Source: Hydractinia symbiolongicarpus (lineage: Eukaryota > Cnidaria > Hydrozoa > Anthoathecata > Hydractiniidae). Taken from it: a stretch of 64,000 nucleotides of DNA. This document shows positions 22,201 to 45,669 of this stretch, piece after piece; position 1 is the stretch's first letter, and every line of letters begins with the position of its first letter. The translations under genes and the position numbers were made by a program. Below the pieces are notes generated by a model. It saw only the letters and a program-made list of their open reading frames with translations, was not told the origin of the DNA and searched no databases. The stretch covers positions 25,978,001 through 26,042,000 of the forward strand of contig NC_079883.1 of the NCBI RefSeq assembly GCF_029227915.1. The letters run 5' to 3'.

Positions 22201-25200
22201 GTTCTATTCTTAGAAGCGCTGTCGATGGAGTTCACAATAGGTTGTCCATGGGAGTTATTGTATGCAGATGATTTGGTTTTCATAGCAGAGTCGATGGAAA
22301 AATTAGTTGAAAAGTTTGAGAAGTGGAAAAACGGACTAAAAGAGAAAGGGATTTCAAGATACCCCCAGTCTTTAATGACAAGAAGCCATATAATCGTTAT
22401 GTTGATGAATTAAAAGCATGGACATTATTAACAGATTTTGAGAAGGAGAAGCAGGGCATCGCAGTGGCCTTATCTTTACCAGAAGAAGATTTAACACAAG
22501 TACGAGATAAAGTGTTCAGTGAGATTAGTATTGCTGATTTGAATAAAGAAGATGGAATAGACACTTTGATAGCGTTTTTGGACAACAAGGATGAATTAAC
22601 TGATATGTATGAACATTACACAAACTTGGATCGTTATAAAAGAAAAAGTGATGAAACTATGGAGTCGCATATAATAGAAAGAGTACATAATTTGAAAAGT
22701 TGTACAATAAAACAAATAAATTTGATATGGCATTACCAGAAAGTGTTTTAGCATTCAAATTACTTGATGGAGCTTGTTTAAAACACTCGGACAGACAGCT
22801 TGTACTTACTGGGGTAAACTATGAAGAGGTAAATACTATGTTTGAACAAATGAAAAGTGCATTGAAAAAGATTTTTGGAGAACAACACTAAGAGCAATGA
22901 AAGCATAAAAGTTGAACCATCTATTACTAACTTATGGAGATTCAGTTAGACCTTGAAACGAACGTTTCAGATATGGTAACAGAAATAATTATGAACGAAA
23001 CAATCAACGACCATTACGTAAAAGAAATAATCCACTTGATGAAAAGGGTGAACCACTTAGATGTCACATTTGTCAGTCAGTTATGCACTTTGCTCGGTTT
23101 TGTCCTCATTAGTACATTATTTGATCTGCAGAATACAACATCAAGCCAACATCGTACCCTTGAAAGAGGACGAAGTCTGTTTATCCAACTCAATACTAAT
23201 AAATGAGTCATTTAAAGAAAAAGAAAAGAAAGTTGTAAATTTGGACATCCCACTGCGAAATGGTTAGCAAGTTTGTTGGTTGATGCAAAAATATATGATG
23301 AAGACTGTAAGAGAATCCTGGATCAAATTGAACAGGACTATGAAACATGCAAGAAGTTTAAACGGACACCATCTAGACCAGTGGTCTCACTGCCATTAGC
23401 TACTGATTTCAATCAGTGTCTTGTAATGGATCTTAGAAAATGGGTAAAAAGTAAATTATGGTTGTTTTACCTCATTGATGCTGCAATTTGATTCACTTTA
23501 GCTACATTAATTCGAAGGAAATTACCTTATTATTGACAAAAACATGCAGTTGTGGATTGGTAATGGATGTGGTGTTCCTGTATGCTTATTAGCAGACAAC
23601 GGAGGAGAATTTGCTAATGAAGAGTACTGGGATATGTGTGATAATCTAAATATTGAAGTTTTAGACACAACAGCTCGTAGTCCATGGCAAAATGGATTAC
23701 ATGAACAAAACAATGCAATTGTAGATGATTGTTTGAGAACGATTTTTGATTAAAATCTAAAATTATTGTTGGAAGTTGGTTTGGTGTGGGCACTTAATGC
23801 CAAGAATTCCTTGCATATGAATTCTGGTTATAGTTCTTATCAATGACGGAATCTGAATTTGCCATCAGTGTTAAATGCAAATCCACCAGCTTTAGAAGTT
23901 GTAACCGTATCACATGTGTTTGTAAAGCATATTAATGCCCCTTAATGCACGTAAAGCATTTGATAATTGATTGATTTAGAGGCTAAACAAACAAATGCTA
24001 CACCTGTGCAACAAGAACATTAGGAAAATGTTTTCGATGTAGAGAGCAGCGGAGAAGCAGAGATGAATTTGGAAGGAGAACAACAGGTGTCTGTTAGAAA
24101 AGAACATGGTTTTCCTAAAGTTAACAACCATGTTGAAGTGAAAATGAAAGATGTACCAGAAAGGTTTTCAGCAAAAGTGATAAGTAGAGGTGGAAAAGCT
24201 ACAGGGATGTACAGTAGTTGGTACAACATAAGGAAAGAAGGTACAAATGATGAAATGAGCCTAGATTTTAGGGATGTCGAAGATTGGAAAAAAGTTTAAT
24301 GTCAATGTAATCATTCTTCCAGAACACGTACATGATACTTTAGAAGTAGTTGAAGCAAAACAGAAGGATATAGACAACTTGAAATTGTTTGATGTTGTTC
24401 GACAGGCTCCGGATGATAAACAAAGCAAGATATCAACAATATGGATTATCACTGAAAAAGAAGTGGATCCTCCAATTCTTGCAGACTGCTATTCCAAAAA
24501 TCCTCTAAAGATTAGAGGATTTTTGGAATAGCAGTCTGCAAGAATTGGAATTGTGTGGCATTAGATGTAAAGTCTGCATTTCTGCAAGGTCACACTATTG
24601 ATTGTAATGTTTATGTTACACCACCCAAAGAAGCAAATGTTCCAGATGGATTAACATGGAAGCTTGTTAAAGTCGTCTGTGGCTTAAAAAATGCTTTAAG
24701 AAATTGTTATTTCAGTGTATGTTAGACATGTCAGTCCACAGTAGATAATGCACTTTTTTACTGGAAAGATACAGATAACAATCTTTGTGGCATCTTTATA
24801 ATGCATGTAGATAATTTTGTACTAGCAGGAAATAAGATTTTTGAACAAACTGTTATGTCACAGTTGATTAAGACCTACAAGGTTGGTAAGATAGAATAGA
24901 CCAACTTTAAATACATTAGGATAAATATAACTATGGATGAAAAGCAGTATGTTGAATGCATTCAGGAAATACAGATTTTCAACAAGCGATCCACTAGAAA
25001 GCGTGATGAACTCAACGATGAAGAATTACATGAACTTAGGTCTGCAATAGGACAATGGAACTGAATAGCTACTCAAACTCGCCCAGATGTGATGGAATTA
25101 CGTGTTTCCAATGAAAACGCAAGGGTAGAGCATCTTTTGGTGGTTAACAATGTGCGTTTAATCTTTCCAAATATGTCAAAGTATGAATTGTGGAAGTTGG

Positions 25201-28200
25201 TAGTCCTTTCCGATGTGCCATATGCAAACTTACCGGTGCTGGTGGTAGTATAGTGATTGTGGTTGCAGAAGATGGGAAATGTTTCCAATTTCTTGGTGTT
25301 AAAGAAGATTAAGAGGGTTGTTAAGAGTATCATTGCTGCTAAAGCTTTATCCTTAGGTAATGGTATTGATGCATACAACATAGGCTGTTACATGTCACAG
25401 ATTTTGTTTTCACAGAAAACAAATGAAGATTGTATTCCTATAACAGCCTACATTGATTATAAAACTTTGGATGAAAATTTTTATGCTACTACTCTGGTGT
25501 CAGCTATTCAACAAATGGTCAATAGAAGGAAAAGTTTCTGTTCGATGGGTACCTGCATCATTGCAATTGTCAGATGGGATCACCAAGCAAGGAGCATCCT
25601 TGCAGCGGCTAATAAATGTTTAATGAATGGGAAGATTACGTTTGATTGATTACGTTATGAGCAAGTTCTTGTAGCACTTTGAAAAATGATATGACAGAGC
25701 AATTAATTCTTGTTGTTGAACGAATCAAAAAAACAAAAGAAAACAAAACTACATTCTTTTATTTTTATTTTGTTCAGAAGACAGTGATCAGAAGACAGAA
25801 ATCTCTCTTAAAACGTTTTAAATGTTTTGTATGTTTACTATTGTTATATTTTAAATTAGTTTAAAATTGTCTTGTACGACTGGGGGTTTAACCTACCTCA
25901 GTAAATATATTGATGTTAACTCAGATGACCTGGATCAATGCATCTAAAATGGTACAATTTCACCAGCGGAGGTACTATTTCATCATCTAGTTTTTTTATT
26001 GTAAAAAAGAAAGCCAGATATTCTGAGCAATCAATATAACTTAGTCTAATACCGTTTGTTGAGCCCCTTGTGGCTTGTTTCGGTAAAAAAATTAGGTTTA
26101 CAAAGGGAGCCATTTCAAATCTATCAACATGCCTGGTGAAATTGATCGCTGTTGCAAGAAAGATAAAAATATGGAGAAAATATAAAATAGTGGTCCAGAG
26201 AAGTTTGTTTGGTTGTATTTTTTTAAAGATGGATTTAAAGAATAGGTGTACATCATCCTTTCTTCATAGTGAAATTGTGCCATTCTCACAGATATGTTTC
26301 CATGTGATATTGTTTAAACCAATCACAGGTGAGTATGCAGATTTCTTCTTACAATTGACATTATGAACGGAGGTAAGCATGTAATAAACATCCAGTAACT
26401 ATTTATTAATTATAATTTAAAAAAGATGCATTGCAGATTTATTGTTAGGAACAACCTAACATATGGAAATGTAAGTTTAAACGGAGTGTATATTCTGCCG
26501 GTACCAACGGATTAGTAACACACGTTAGTCAGACGGTACCAGCAGGTTAAGGAAGAAAATTATTGTGCTGGCAGTAAATTTTCTGCCATATTGCGTACGT
26601 CAACATCATGCAGGCATTATCGTAATGGCTGACGCGGTTGATGGTGCATTTACTATTGGAGAGTTATGTAATAGATTAGAACTTTTGAAACATCACATTT
26701 TGTAGATTAATGGATTAGATTCTTGGACAATAAACAGTCTTAAGGGAGAGTAAAGAATGCCAGATTGCCGCCATATTTGTTTTTGTTTGCTAGACTTTCG
26801 GAGCCAGTCAACTAGAACGGCATTAGGACTAAAGATGGTAGAGTTAAAAGTATAAAAGAAGAAACACATTTTTGTTGATTTTAATATATATAAGGAAACC
26901 ATTTTCGTATTTGTTTATTTTATTACCACCAAGTCATGGCTGAGATGTTCACAAAGAAAACACTAACCTTGATTTAAAATATTATTATGAGCTTAAACTG
27001 TCAAACTGTCTTGTGTTGTGTTCATGGTGGTCGTAAATTTTAATCAGTGCAGGAAAATGCTTCTCGCAAAGTACATATTAATAAGTTGTTTATTTTTCAA
27101 GGTTGGTTCTAGCTTTTTATTAAAAAGAATTTCTGCCATAGTTTTAGTAAGCAAGCTCTGTTCACACAGCCAGCCTAACTGGCTACTGTTCTTTTTTCTT
27201 TATTACAGAACACTGAAGAATAACTGCCCATTTAGTATCAAGATTAGGGCATCTGCAAACTTTAGAAGTAAAGGATATAGTTGATAAGTATAATCATGAA
27301 CTCAACAAGGTAACTAGCTAGCTATACACGGCGGTACAATTTTTATGATAAACATCATTTATCTTTATGGCGTTTTGCCACCCTGTTGTGGCTTATTATA
27401 AAGTCAACTTAAGAATCATTATGTTTGAAGGTATAGTTTAAAGGGAAAACAGCATGGCTTTTGTCTTGCAGTTGCAGGTTCAATTCCTGCTGCCTTCATT
27501 TATTAGGGACCTTACGAAAAGCGCGATGAAGGTGAGGACGACGACGTATCTTACAAATTTACTTCAACTGAGCATGCGCGAGAGGAGAATTCCCTCATTC
27601 TACCGTTCTGTTGCAAGCATGAGGACGCAAAAACTGCCTTTGATACGTCGCAGATAGAACGTAAGTAAAATTTTGTACTTATTATACACTTTTTAGTTCA
27701 TTTTTACACTGGTTTCGATTATTAAGGTTTTCTATTATATCGAACTTACTCATACATTGAATATATTATTTATTTAGTATTATTTGATTGCCAAAATTGC
27801 TAGCAGCATTTTTGTAGCTGACCTTAGCTACCTCCAGCTAAAACTTTTTTGTACTTTCTGTTTAGATTATGGGGGAAAACAGTGCCCAACAACAGAGTAA
27901 AAATAGGTATATAAAAAAGTTTTCCAATTTTTTTTCTTGCATAAAGCAATCACTTGATACATGAAAGTTCAGTGTATGTTTTTTTAAAATATACAGAAAA
28001 TGTATATATTCTTGAAGTTTAACCATGAGCATAATACCTGTGCCTGTTATTTTCTTAGAAAAATGTGTTGGACTTCTGAGCATGAGGTAATGTTTTTAAG
28101 AGAAGTTTTGGTTGCTGATTTGTTTTCGAAAAAAATGGATCAAGAAAACGAGGATTGTGTCTTGAAGAAATTGCAGCTAATTTAAACAAAAGTGAAATGT

Positions 28201-31200
28201 TATGGTTTAGAGTAGATCAGAGAGCCCTAAGAGACAAATTGAAAAAATTATTACAATCTTTTGTATGGAAGAAAAATCAAGAAGAAAAAGGTAGCGGACT
28301 TGAAATTGAACCACTGTCAGAGACCGATGAACTTTTGCAGGAAATATACGAACGTAAAAATGAGGCTGAACGTTTACACACATCAGGGAGTGCAGCAAAA
28401 ACTAAGAAAATTGATGAAAAAAAAACAGGCTGAAGATATGCGGAAAATGTCTACTGAAAGATTATCTGAAACAAGAAAACGAAAACAAGAGGGAGATTCT
28501 CAAGATGAAAACCCTAAGAAATGCTCTTCTGGTGGTGATACTATTGCATATTTACGTGAGAAGTCTGAAAAAGACTTCCAACTAAGAAAAGACGAATTAG
28601 AATTACGAAAAGAGGAGTTGAAAGTAACCAAGGGTAGGGAGGAAACTTTAATTTCCCAATCTAATGCAATGATCAATTTACTTACAAAGTTGGCAGATAA
28701 ACTTTCTTAACCTTCAAATTACACAGACGCAAAGTGAAAAAAATGTTATATTATGTTAATACATTATGTTGTATATCTTGTTACATATGTCTTTTATATC
28801 TGTATTTTGTTATTATATAAAATATTGTTCCAACAAAGGTGGATCAAGGTTATAAAACTGTGAGATTTGATTTTTATACAAACACCTTGCATTTGTTAGA
28901 AGAGCACTGACTTTGTACATTTTTCCTACACTACTCAGGCCAACTTTCATATTCTTCTTAACGTCTGTATGTTTAAAAGTATTTTTAATTCCACCAAACA
29001 CCCACTCCCAGCATTAGGGACTGAGCCAGTGTCTTCTAAGAGGATAGGCAGGATCACCATATATGCAGAGTATTTCTCCATTAGGACCATGTGAGAACTG
29101 TTGCAGTGTCTGTAACAAACCTGACATGGCAAGAAGGGCACAATCATGTCTCTTGCCCTCCACTGGACTGTATAAATTAGCAACCAATCTGTTAGGAGTA
29201 CTGACAGCCTGATATTTCAAAGCATGATGCCTTTTGTGTCCATTGTATAACATTCTTTGTGCAACTTGTGGTCGACAACAGACTCTCACAGTTCCATATA
29301 TAAACCCCCAAACGTTGTCAAGTGCAGCACCCCTCATATGTATTGCATTTGCAAATAACATCAAATTTCCTGTTGTTAACCAGGGTTGGTTCATGTTTTG
29401 CAGTAAATGTCCCCAGTTGCTATCTATGAAATCGATTGTTTGGTTAAAAATCATGCTTAGCTGTGGTACAGCCCTACCAAATCTAGAAATCAAATCGAAG
29501 TATCTACAGGGGTAGGCTAGTCTACTTAAAACCACACACAGTGCTTCCAACGAATCAACTTTTAGGTCATTATAAAAGTAGCATGTTATTTCATTTGGCA
29601 TATTAAGAGCACGAACAAGTCGTAAAATGTCATTCTTCATAAATCTAAACTCAGCAACCACATCATCGTCGCTCATTTCGTTTAAGTCAAACTTGTTATA
29701 ACATGTGTAGTCGAAATCAGGGTTCTTAGATGTATTCAAGTCATAGAGTAAACAAAACTCTTCATCAGTTAATAAATTTTCTGAATAACAATAGAGCAAA
29801 GTTTCTCTAGCTTCCCTGAAGTTCGGCATACTTTCACTTTCTGAAATGTTTGTTTACCTAATTCGCGCCATATTTCTTAGGTCGTTGTGGCGGGTTTTTC
29901 CTTATTCCGGCAAATGTTAAACACGACACGTGTTGAAAATTATGCGGAACTCGTCGTCTTTTAAGCGTCGCAATTTCTGTAAGGTCCCTATTATCTGTAC
30001 ATAACAAAGATTAAAAGTAGATTATTATTGGCAGCGTAGATTAGTGGTTATAGCTCTGATACTCTGTGCAGGAGACCAGGGTTCGATTCCTCTGGACAAC
30101 AATTCAACATGGTCCTGGGTTACTCCAAAGCCATGTGAGGGAAATTGGGGAGATGGCACACTGTGTGACTTGACTAATCTTTGTAATATAAATTTGATTT
30201 TTAATTGTGTTACACTTTTGATAATATATATAATGTTATACTTTTAAATGGTATATATTTCACAGTTGTTTAACCACTTGTCAAAACAAAGGGCCTCGCA
30301 GACCAAAGCAAGGAAACGGCTAATTACCTTTTCTTAATGGGGATTTCCAAATTTATGATTTTAACAAGATGAATGAAGAAAGAAAAGCTAAAATGATTTT
30401 GTCTGTTTTGTTTTCACCAGAATGTGCTATCAACTGTATAAATAAAAACGAAAGCGTAGACGTTTCGAAGGATGGTCAAACAGGATCTTCCTAATTGCAT
30501 AATTGACCAATCATTCAATATAAAACTAATTAGGAGATTTTGCCTAAAGAAACTTATGGTAAGTTGTACGGATACATAAAAGATGCAGTTGAATCACGGA
30601 AAGAAATTTGTGTGGAAATTGTAAAGCAGAGTTTGTCGAACCACGCTCTTGTGCAAGGTGCTTAATTACATACCATTAGGGTTTTTGTTTTAATAGCACA
30701 GATGGGAATATTTGCCTTTTTTTACCAAAGTTTACAATACAAAAGTCAATAATTCTTTTGTCATTACACTCTTAAAATAATATTACATATTCTGTCAGGA
30801 AAAGGGGAGATAAAAAAAGCAATCGAAAAGGTATATTTTTCTCCACTTGACTCATGTTTTCCGCTATTACCGCCGGCAGATTTATTCTGCCAGTAGTTAG
30901 TGCCGGCAGACTAATATCTCTCTTTATTCTGCATGTAATTGGTTAATTTATTCTACCGGTAATTAGTGCCGGCAGAATAAATACCCCCACTTATTCTGCT
31001 GGTACTGGCAGAATATCTAAGTCCAAGTTTAAAACTACACTGCAAAAGCCAAAAGAATACTAATAAAATGTGGCAGCGTAGATTAGTGGTTATAGCTCTG
31101 ATACTCTGTGCAGGAGACCAGGGTTCGATTCCTCTGGACAACAATTCAGCATGGTCCTGGGTTACCCCAAAGCCATGTTAGGGAAATTGGGGAGATGACA

Positions 31201-32637
31201 CACTGTGTGAGGCGTTGGATGTTGCCAGAAGTTGTCTAGTAGAGCACAGGCCTTACTAATTGGGTCTGTGTAGCTCAAAATGAGCATTAAATACTCTAGG
31301 ACTCTCCATCTAAGCCACGGCCCTTCCTGGAAATAATAGACAGAGTATATCCCTCGATATTTGTCAGGCTAGCCATAAAGGGAAAACATTAGTTACAAGA
31401 GTCGATTGGTAGGTTCAAAATTTTGCTAAAAAATAATAATTCAAGGTCAGCCAGTATATACTGCAAAGCAGTTATCCAAAACAGCTAAAAATACCCGAAA
31501 ATACGTTCACATTTCATCCCCAGGCTTTCTTTGCTTATTATGGCCCCTTTGAGTCATATGGGATTTAGAAAAAAATCGCAAATTAATTTTGTTTTTTTTC
31601 TTAACATAATTTAGTTTTTAAAATTAAATAACCAAATAATAACAGTTAGTTTAAATGTGAGGCTGAAGTCAATTGTAACTGGAACAAAACCAGTTTTCAA
31701 TAACTCCTTTCAAAAACATAGTGAGGCATTTTCTCTGGAACCATTCCAGACATTTGTTGCATTCCACCATATCCTTGTCTTCATTGTTATTATTTCTGCA
31801 GTATGGCATTCTACAGGAGCAAAAATAATTTAATCGTTGTAGATTTTCTTCGGCAACGCAACATTATACCTTTAACGGTTGGAAAAGGTTCCATTTTAAA
31901 TTAAACAATATTGTTTTCGGATTTAGGAAGATATGCATAACAGTTACTGACTTTGTTTCACAATGCTTCGTTTTGGTTTTGTTTGTGAGAAATATTTGTT
32001 TGTGAGAAAGAAATATAATAATAGCAAATCTCACATTTTTCTACTAAATAGAAAAAGCATGTGCGCAAAATTTTATGTTGATGTTTTGCTTTGTGTTCAG
32101 TATTTTTCCAGTTTTCTTTATGTTCGGCATGTCTCCAATGCAAGTGCAACATCGACTCATGTAACTAATGTTTTCCTACATGGAAAATATACACATCTAT
32201 CTCTATACCTATCTATCTAAAAAAACCTAGCTAGAATACTAAAAATAGAGATTATGATGGTGCACACACCATCATAATCTCTATATTAACGATACTGTAT
32301 TGTATACTGTACTGTATATATTACCGAAACGCCTTTGAGTACGACTGTCATAATCGTGAAATTTCCCTTTCAAGTCTTTATTTTTATGTATATAAGTAAA
32401 AAACATCATTTAGAAAAGGGAAATAATAGTGATAATGTCAGAAACATGCCAGTTCAGCTTTTTATTCCACTAGCCAAATATGTATAAGAAAAAGAATCAG
32501 TATTTTAGGTAAAATAAAAGTTTAGGTAAAACTATAAGATAAAATTTTAAGCATACACTTACATGAGATACTCCAAATTCCTCTAACCTAACTTTTGAAC
32601 GAACATCATTTAAGTTACCATTTACTGAAGCTGCCAT
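16274..32637 (-). CDS. POLR1C: RNA polymerases I and III subunit RPAC1 (POLR1C)
   Basis: Twelve exons with matching phases: 32637-32563, 21194-21123, 21003-20896, 20251-20189, 20118-20025, 19326-19201, 18625-18576, 18388-18256, 18155-18036, 17839-17772, 16958-16910 and 16383-16274. Together they give about 355 residues, close to the human 346. Family signatures run in order: MAASVNGN start, [110 protein letters not shown], and a stop at 16274-16276. The RPB3/alpha-like subunit scaffolds the polymerase I and III core with POLR1D in the nucleus. One donor (exon 6, AAAG/GTTTGA) is weak. Intron 1 is 11.4 kb and full of transposons; the others are small. No lesion was seen, so it is probably functional. 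Confidence 0.93.
17250..17330. repeat. TTTCGGAC degenerate short repeat
   Basis: Four to five imperfect copies of a TTTCGGACA/TTTCGGCAG core lie in a POLR1C intron, each followed by an A run. It is reminiscent of the CGCGAAA arrays nearby. Function unknown. Confidence 0.4.
21840..22352 (+). mobile_element. RTE-like LINE reverse-transcriptase fragment
   Basis: Broken coding in two or more frames. Recognisable motifs are [49 protein letters not shown] and the catalytic YADDLVF near 22258. These are typical of invertebrate RTE/BovB-type LINEs. The N-terminal endonuclease and C-terminus are absent. It stops abruptly at about 22352, where copia gag sequence begins. Confidence 0.75.
22353..22891 (+). 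pseudogene. copia gag fragment
   Basis: Two overlapping frames (22323-22751 and 22700-22891) carry [20 protein letters not shown] and later [16 protein letters not shown], typical of copia gag (UBN2-like). A one-base shift near 22710 separates them. No zinc knuckle is evident downstream. Confidence 0.65.
23250..23755 (+). pseudogene. copia integrase core fragment
   Basis: The three acidic catalytic positions appear in VMDLRKW (about 23430), LLADNGGEF (about 23599) and QNGLHEQNN (about 23704). A stop near 23490 and another shift near 23540 break the frame. Confidence 0.7.
24471..24549. repeat. Perfect 38-base palindrome with 3-base loop
   Basis: Arms 24471-24508 and 24512-24549 are exact reverse complements around AGA. 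It lies within copia reverse-transcriptase sequence and replaces the expected residues between the VTEK-type and LDVKSAF motifs. Confidence 0.9.
25650..26464. other. POLR1C intron 1 filler, no feature recognised
   Basis: Short ORFs on both strands without family signatures. It lies between the copia remnant and the next transposon terminus. Confidence 0.3.
28060..28710 (+). pseudogene. Harbinger Myb/SANT-like accessory protein
   Basis: Begins [19 protein letters not shown], a Myb/SANT-like trihelix signature. It continues [20 protein letters not shown] and ends with a charged coiled coil ([20 protein letters not shown]) and a stop at about 28708. The reading frame shifts near 28160 and near 28425. 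In active Harbingers this protein binds the transposon ends and brings the transposase to the nucleus. Confidence 0.75.
28813..29829 (-). pseudogene. Harbinger DDE_4 transposase
   Basis: The main ORF (29014-29829, 271 residues) has [43 protein letters not shown] and GDPAYPLR. After an in-frame stop at 29014-29016 the same frame continues with [20 protein letters not shown] and [18 protein letters not shown] to a stop at 28813. About 25 residues expected between PLR and WEW are missing. Catalytic acidic residues are recognisable on both sides of the lesion. Confidence 0.85.
30034..30180 (+). repeat. tRNA-derived SINE, copy 1 (truncated)
   Basis: Starts GGCAGCGTAGATTAGTGG (A-box-like). The B box GGTTCGATTCC is at 30080-30090. 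Matches copy 2 at 31074 for about 140 bases, then ends. Confidence 0.8.
31074..31395 (+). repeat. tRNA-derived SINE, copy 2 (longer)
   Basis: Same A-box-like and B-box (31122-31132) head as copy 1, with only a few differences. A body follows that runs past GAGGCGTTGGATGTTGCC to about 31395. The right end is approximate. Confidence 0.75.
32246..32286. repeat. 18-base perfect hairpin
   Basis: ATAGAGATTATGATGGTG and its complement around a 4-base loop, in POLR1C intron 1. It may be a small inverted-repeat transposon end pair or a structured RNA. Nothing else supports either reading. Confidence 0.6.
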
Positions 32638-33003
32638 GTTTACCTTTCCCATACTACCATGTGTTTCGTTTTTGGCTTATTTTTCTACGAAATTAATATA
32701 GCATAATTACGATCTTCACCATATTAGGTTATGGGTGCTATATAATTATGTGAAACCGTGGCTAGCTTTTAATTGACACAAACCTCTTCCTCATGACTAT
32801 ATTTAAAAGTCAAATGTTTTTATCGAAGGCTGGGAACGAAGCTTTAGCTTAATTATGTGCAATTGCATACAAGAGGAGGGAATTGAAAAGTTGTTGTGCA
32901 TGAAAAAACGCTGAAAAAGAGTTAATATGGCTACCAAACAACGTAGAACACTATGAAAAACGCTGCTGTCTGTCTCTGTAGTTGCTGAAGTATATATCGA
33001 CAA
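32638..33003. promoter_or_regulatory. Probable bidirectional promoter, POLR1C / ARID4
   Basis: Lies between the POLR1C start codon (minus, 32635-32637) and the proposed ARID4 first exon (plus, ATG at 33004). It contains CTATATAATT near 32740. No other gene fits between them. Transcription starts are not visible from sequence. Confidence 0.4.
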
Positions 33004-45569
<12,566 letters not shown>

Positions 45570-45660
45570 ATGTATTGCCTTCAGTTTTTTTATCCCTTTG
45601 ATGTGAATATTGTGAATAGCTGTGTAATTAACAAAAGGAGATGTATAATAGCGTATTGTA

Positions 45661-45666
45661 ATTAAA
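45661..45666 (+). terminator. ARID4 polyadenylation signal (ATTAAA variant)
   Basis: The first good poly-A signal variant, about 90 bases after the ARID4 stop codon. Confidence 0.4.
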
Positions 45667-45669
45667 AAG

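Larger units (their letters stand above)
22353..25650 (+). mobile_element. Degraded Ty1/copia retrotransposon
   Basis: Order is gag (about 22353-22890), integrase core (about 23250-23755), reverse transcriptase (about 24560-25100) and RNase H (about 25150-25650), the copia order. Integrase motifs include [13 protein letters not shown] and [12 protein letters not shown]; reverse-transcriptase motifs include [18 protein letters not shown] and [11 protein letters not shown]. Many stops and shifts separate the pieces. Long terminal repeats were not recognised, and a 38-base palindrome interrupts the reverse transcriptase. It is inactive. Confidence 0.8.
27506..29988. mobile_element. PIF/Harbinger DNA transposon
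   Basis: The inverted ends start GGGACCTTAC and finish GTAAGGTCCC, and share further downstream similarity (GACGACG against its complement). TATTA flanks both sides (27501-27505 and 29989-29993); a 3-base duplication within it would fit the superfamily better. The element holds the two usual genes, a Myb/SANT-like protein (plus) and a DDE_4 transposase (minus), convergently arranged. Both are damaged. Confidence 0.85.
26468..31040. mobile_element. Older DNA transposon of unclear class, hosting a nested Harbinger
   Basis: Left end (TTTAAAC ... TATTCTGCCGGTACCAAC, about 26470-26515) and right end (complement of TATTCTGCCAGTACCAGC, about 30990-31035) form imperfect inverted repeats. TTATTCTGCCGG-type subterminal motifs recur at 30880-31010. 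Coding scraps on the plus strand include [20 protein letters not shown] (26624) and [20 protein letters not shown] before a donor at about 27309. Another coding-like stretch lies at 30560-30660. The superfamily was not recognised. Confidence 0.45.

Noticed and set aside
22045-25650. A host gene in the retrotransposon region
   Set aside because: All recognisable motifs are gag, integrase, reverse transcriptase or RNase H, with many stops.
30044-31144. Short ORFs over the two tRNA-like repeats, and possible tRNA genes
   Set aside because: The A and B boxes belong to SINE heads; no complete cloverleaf with acceptor stem was found.
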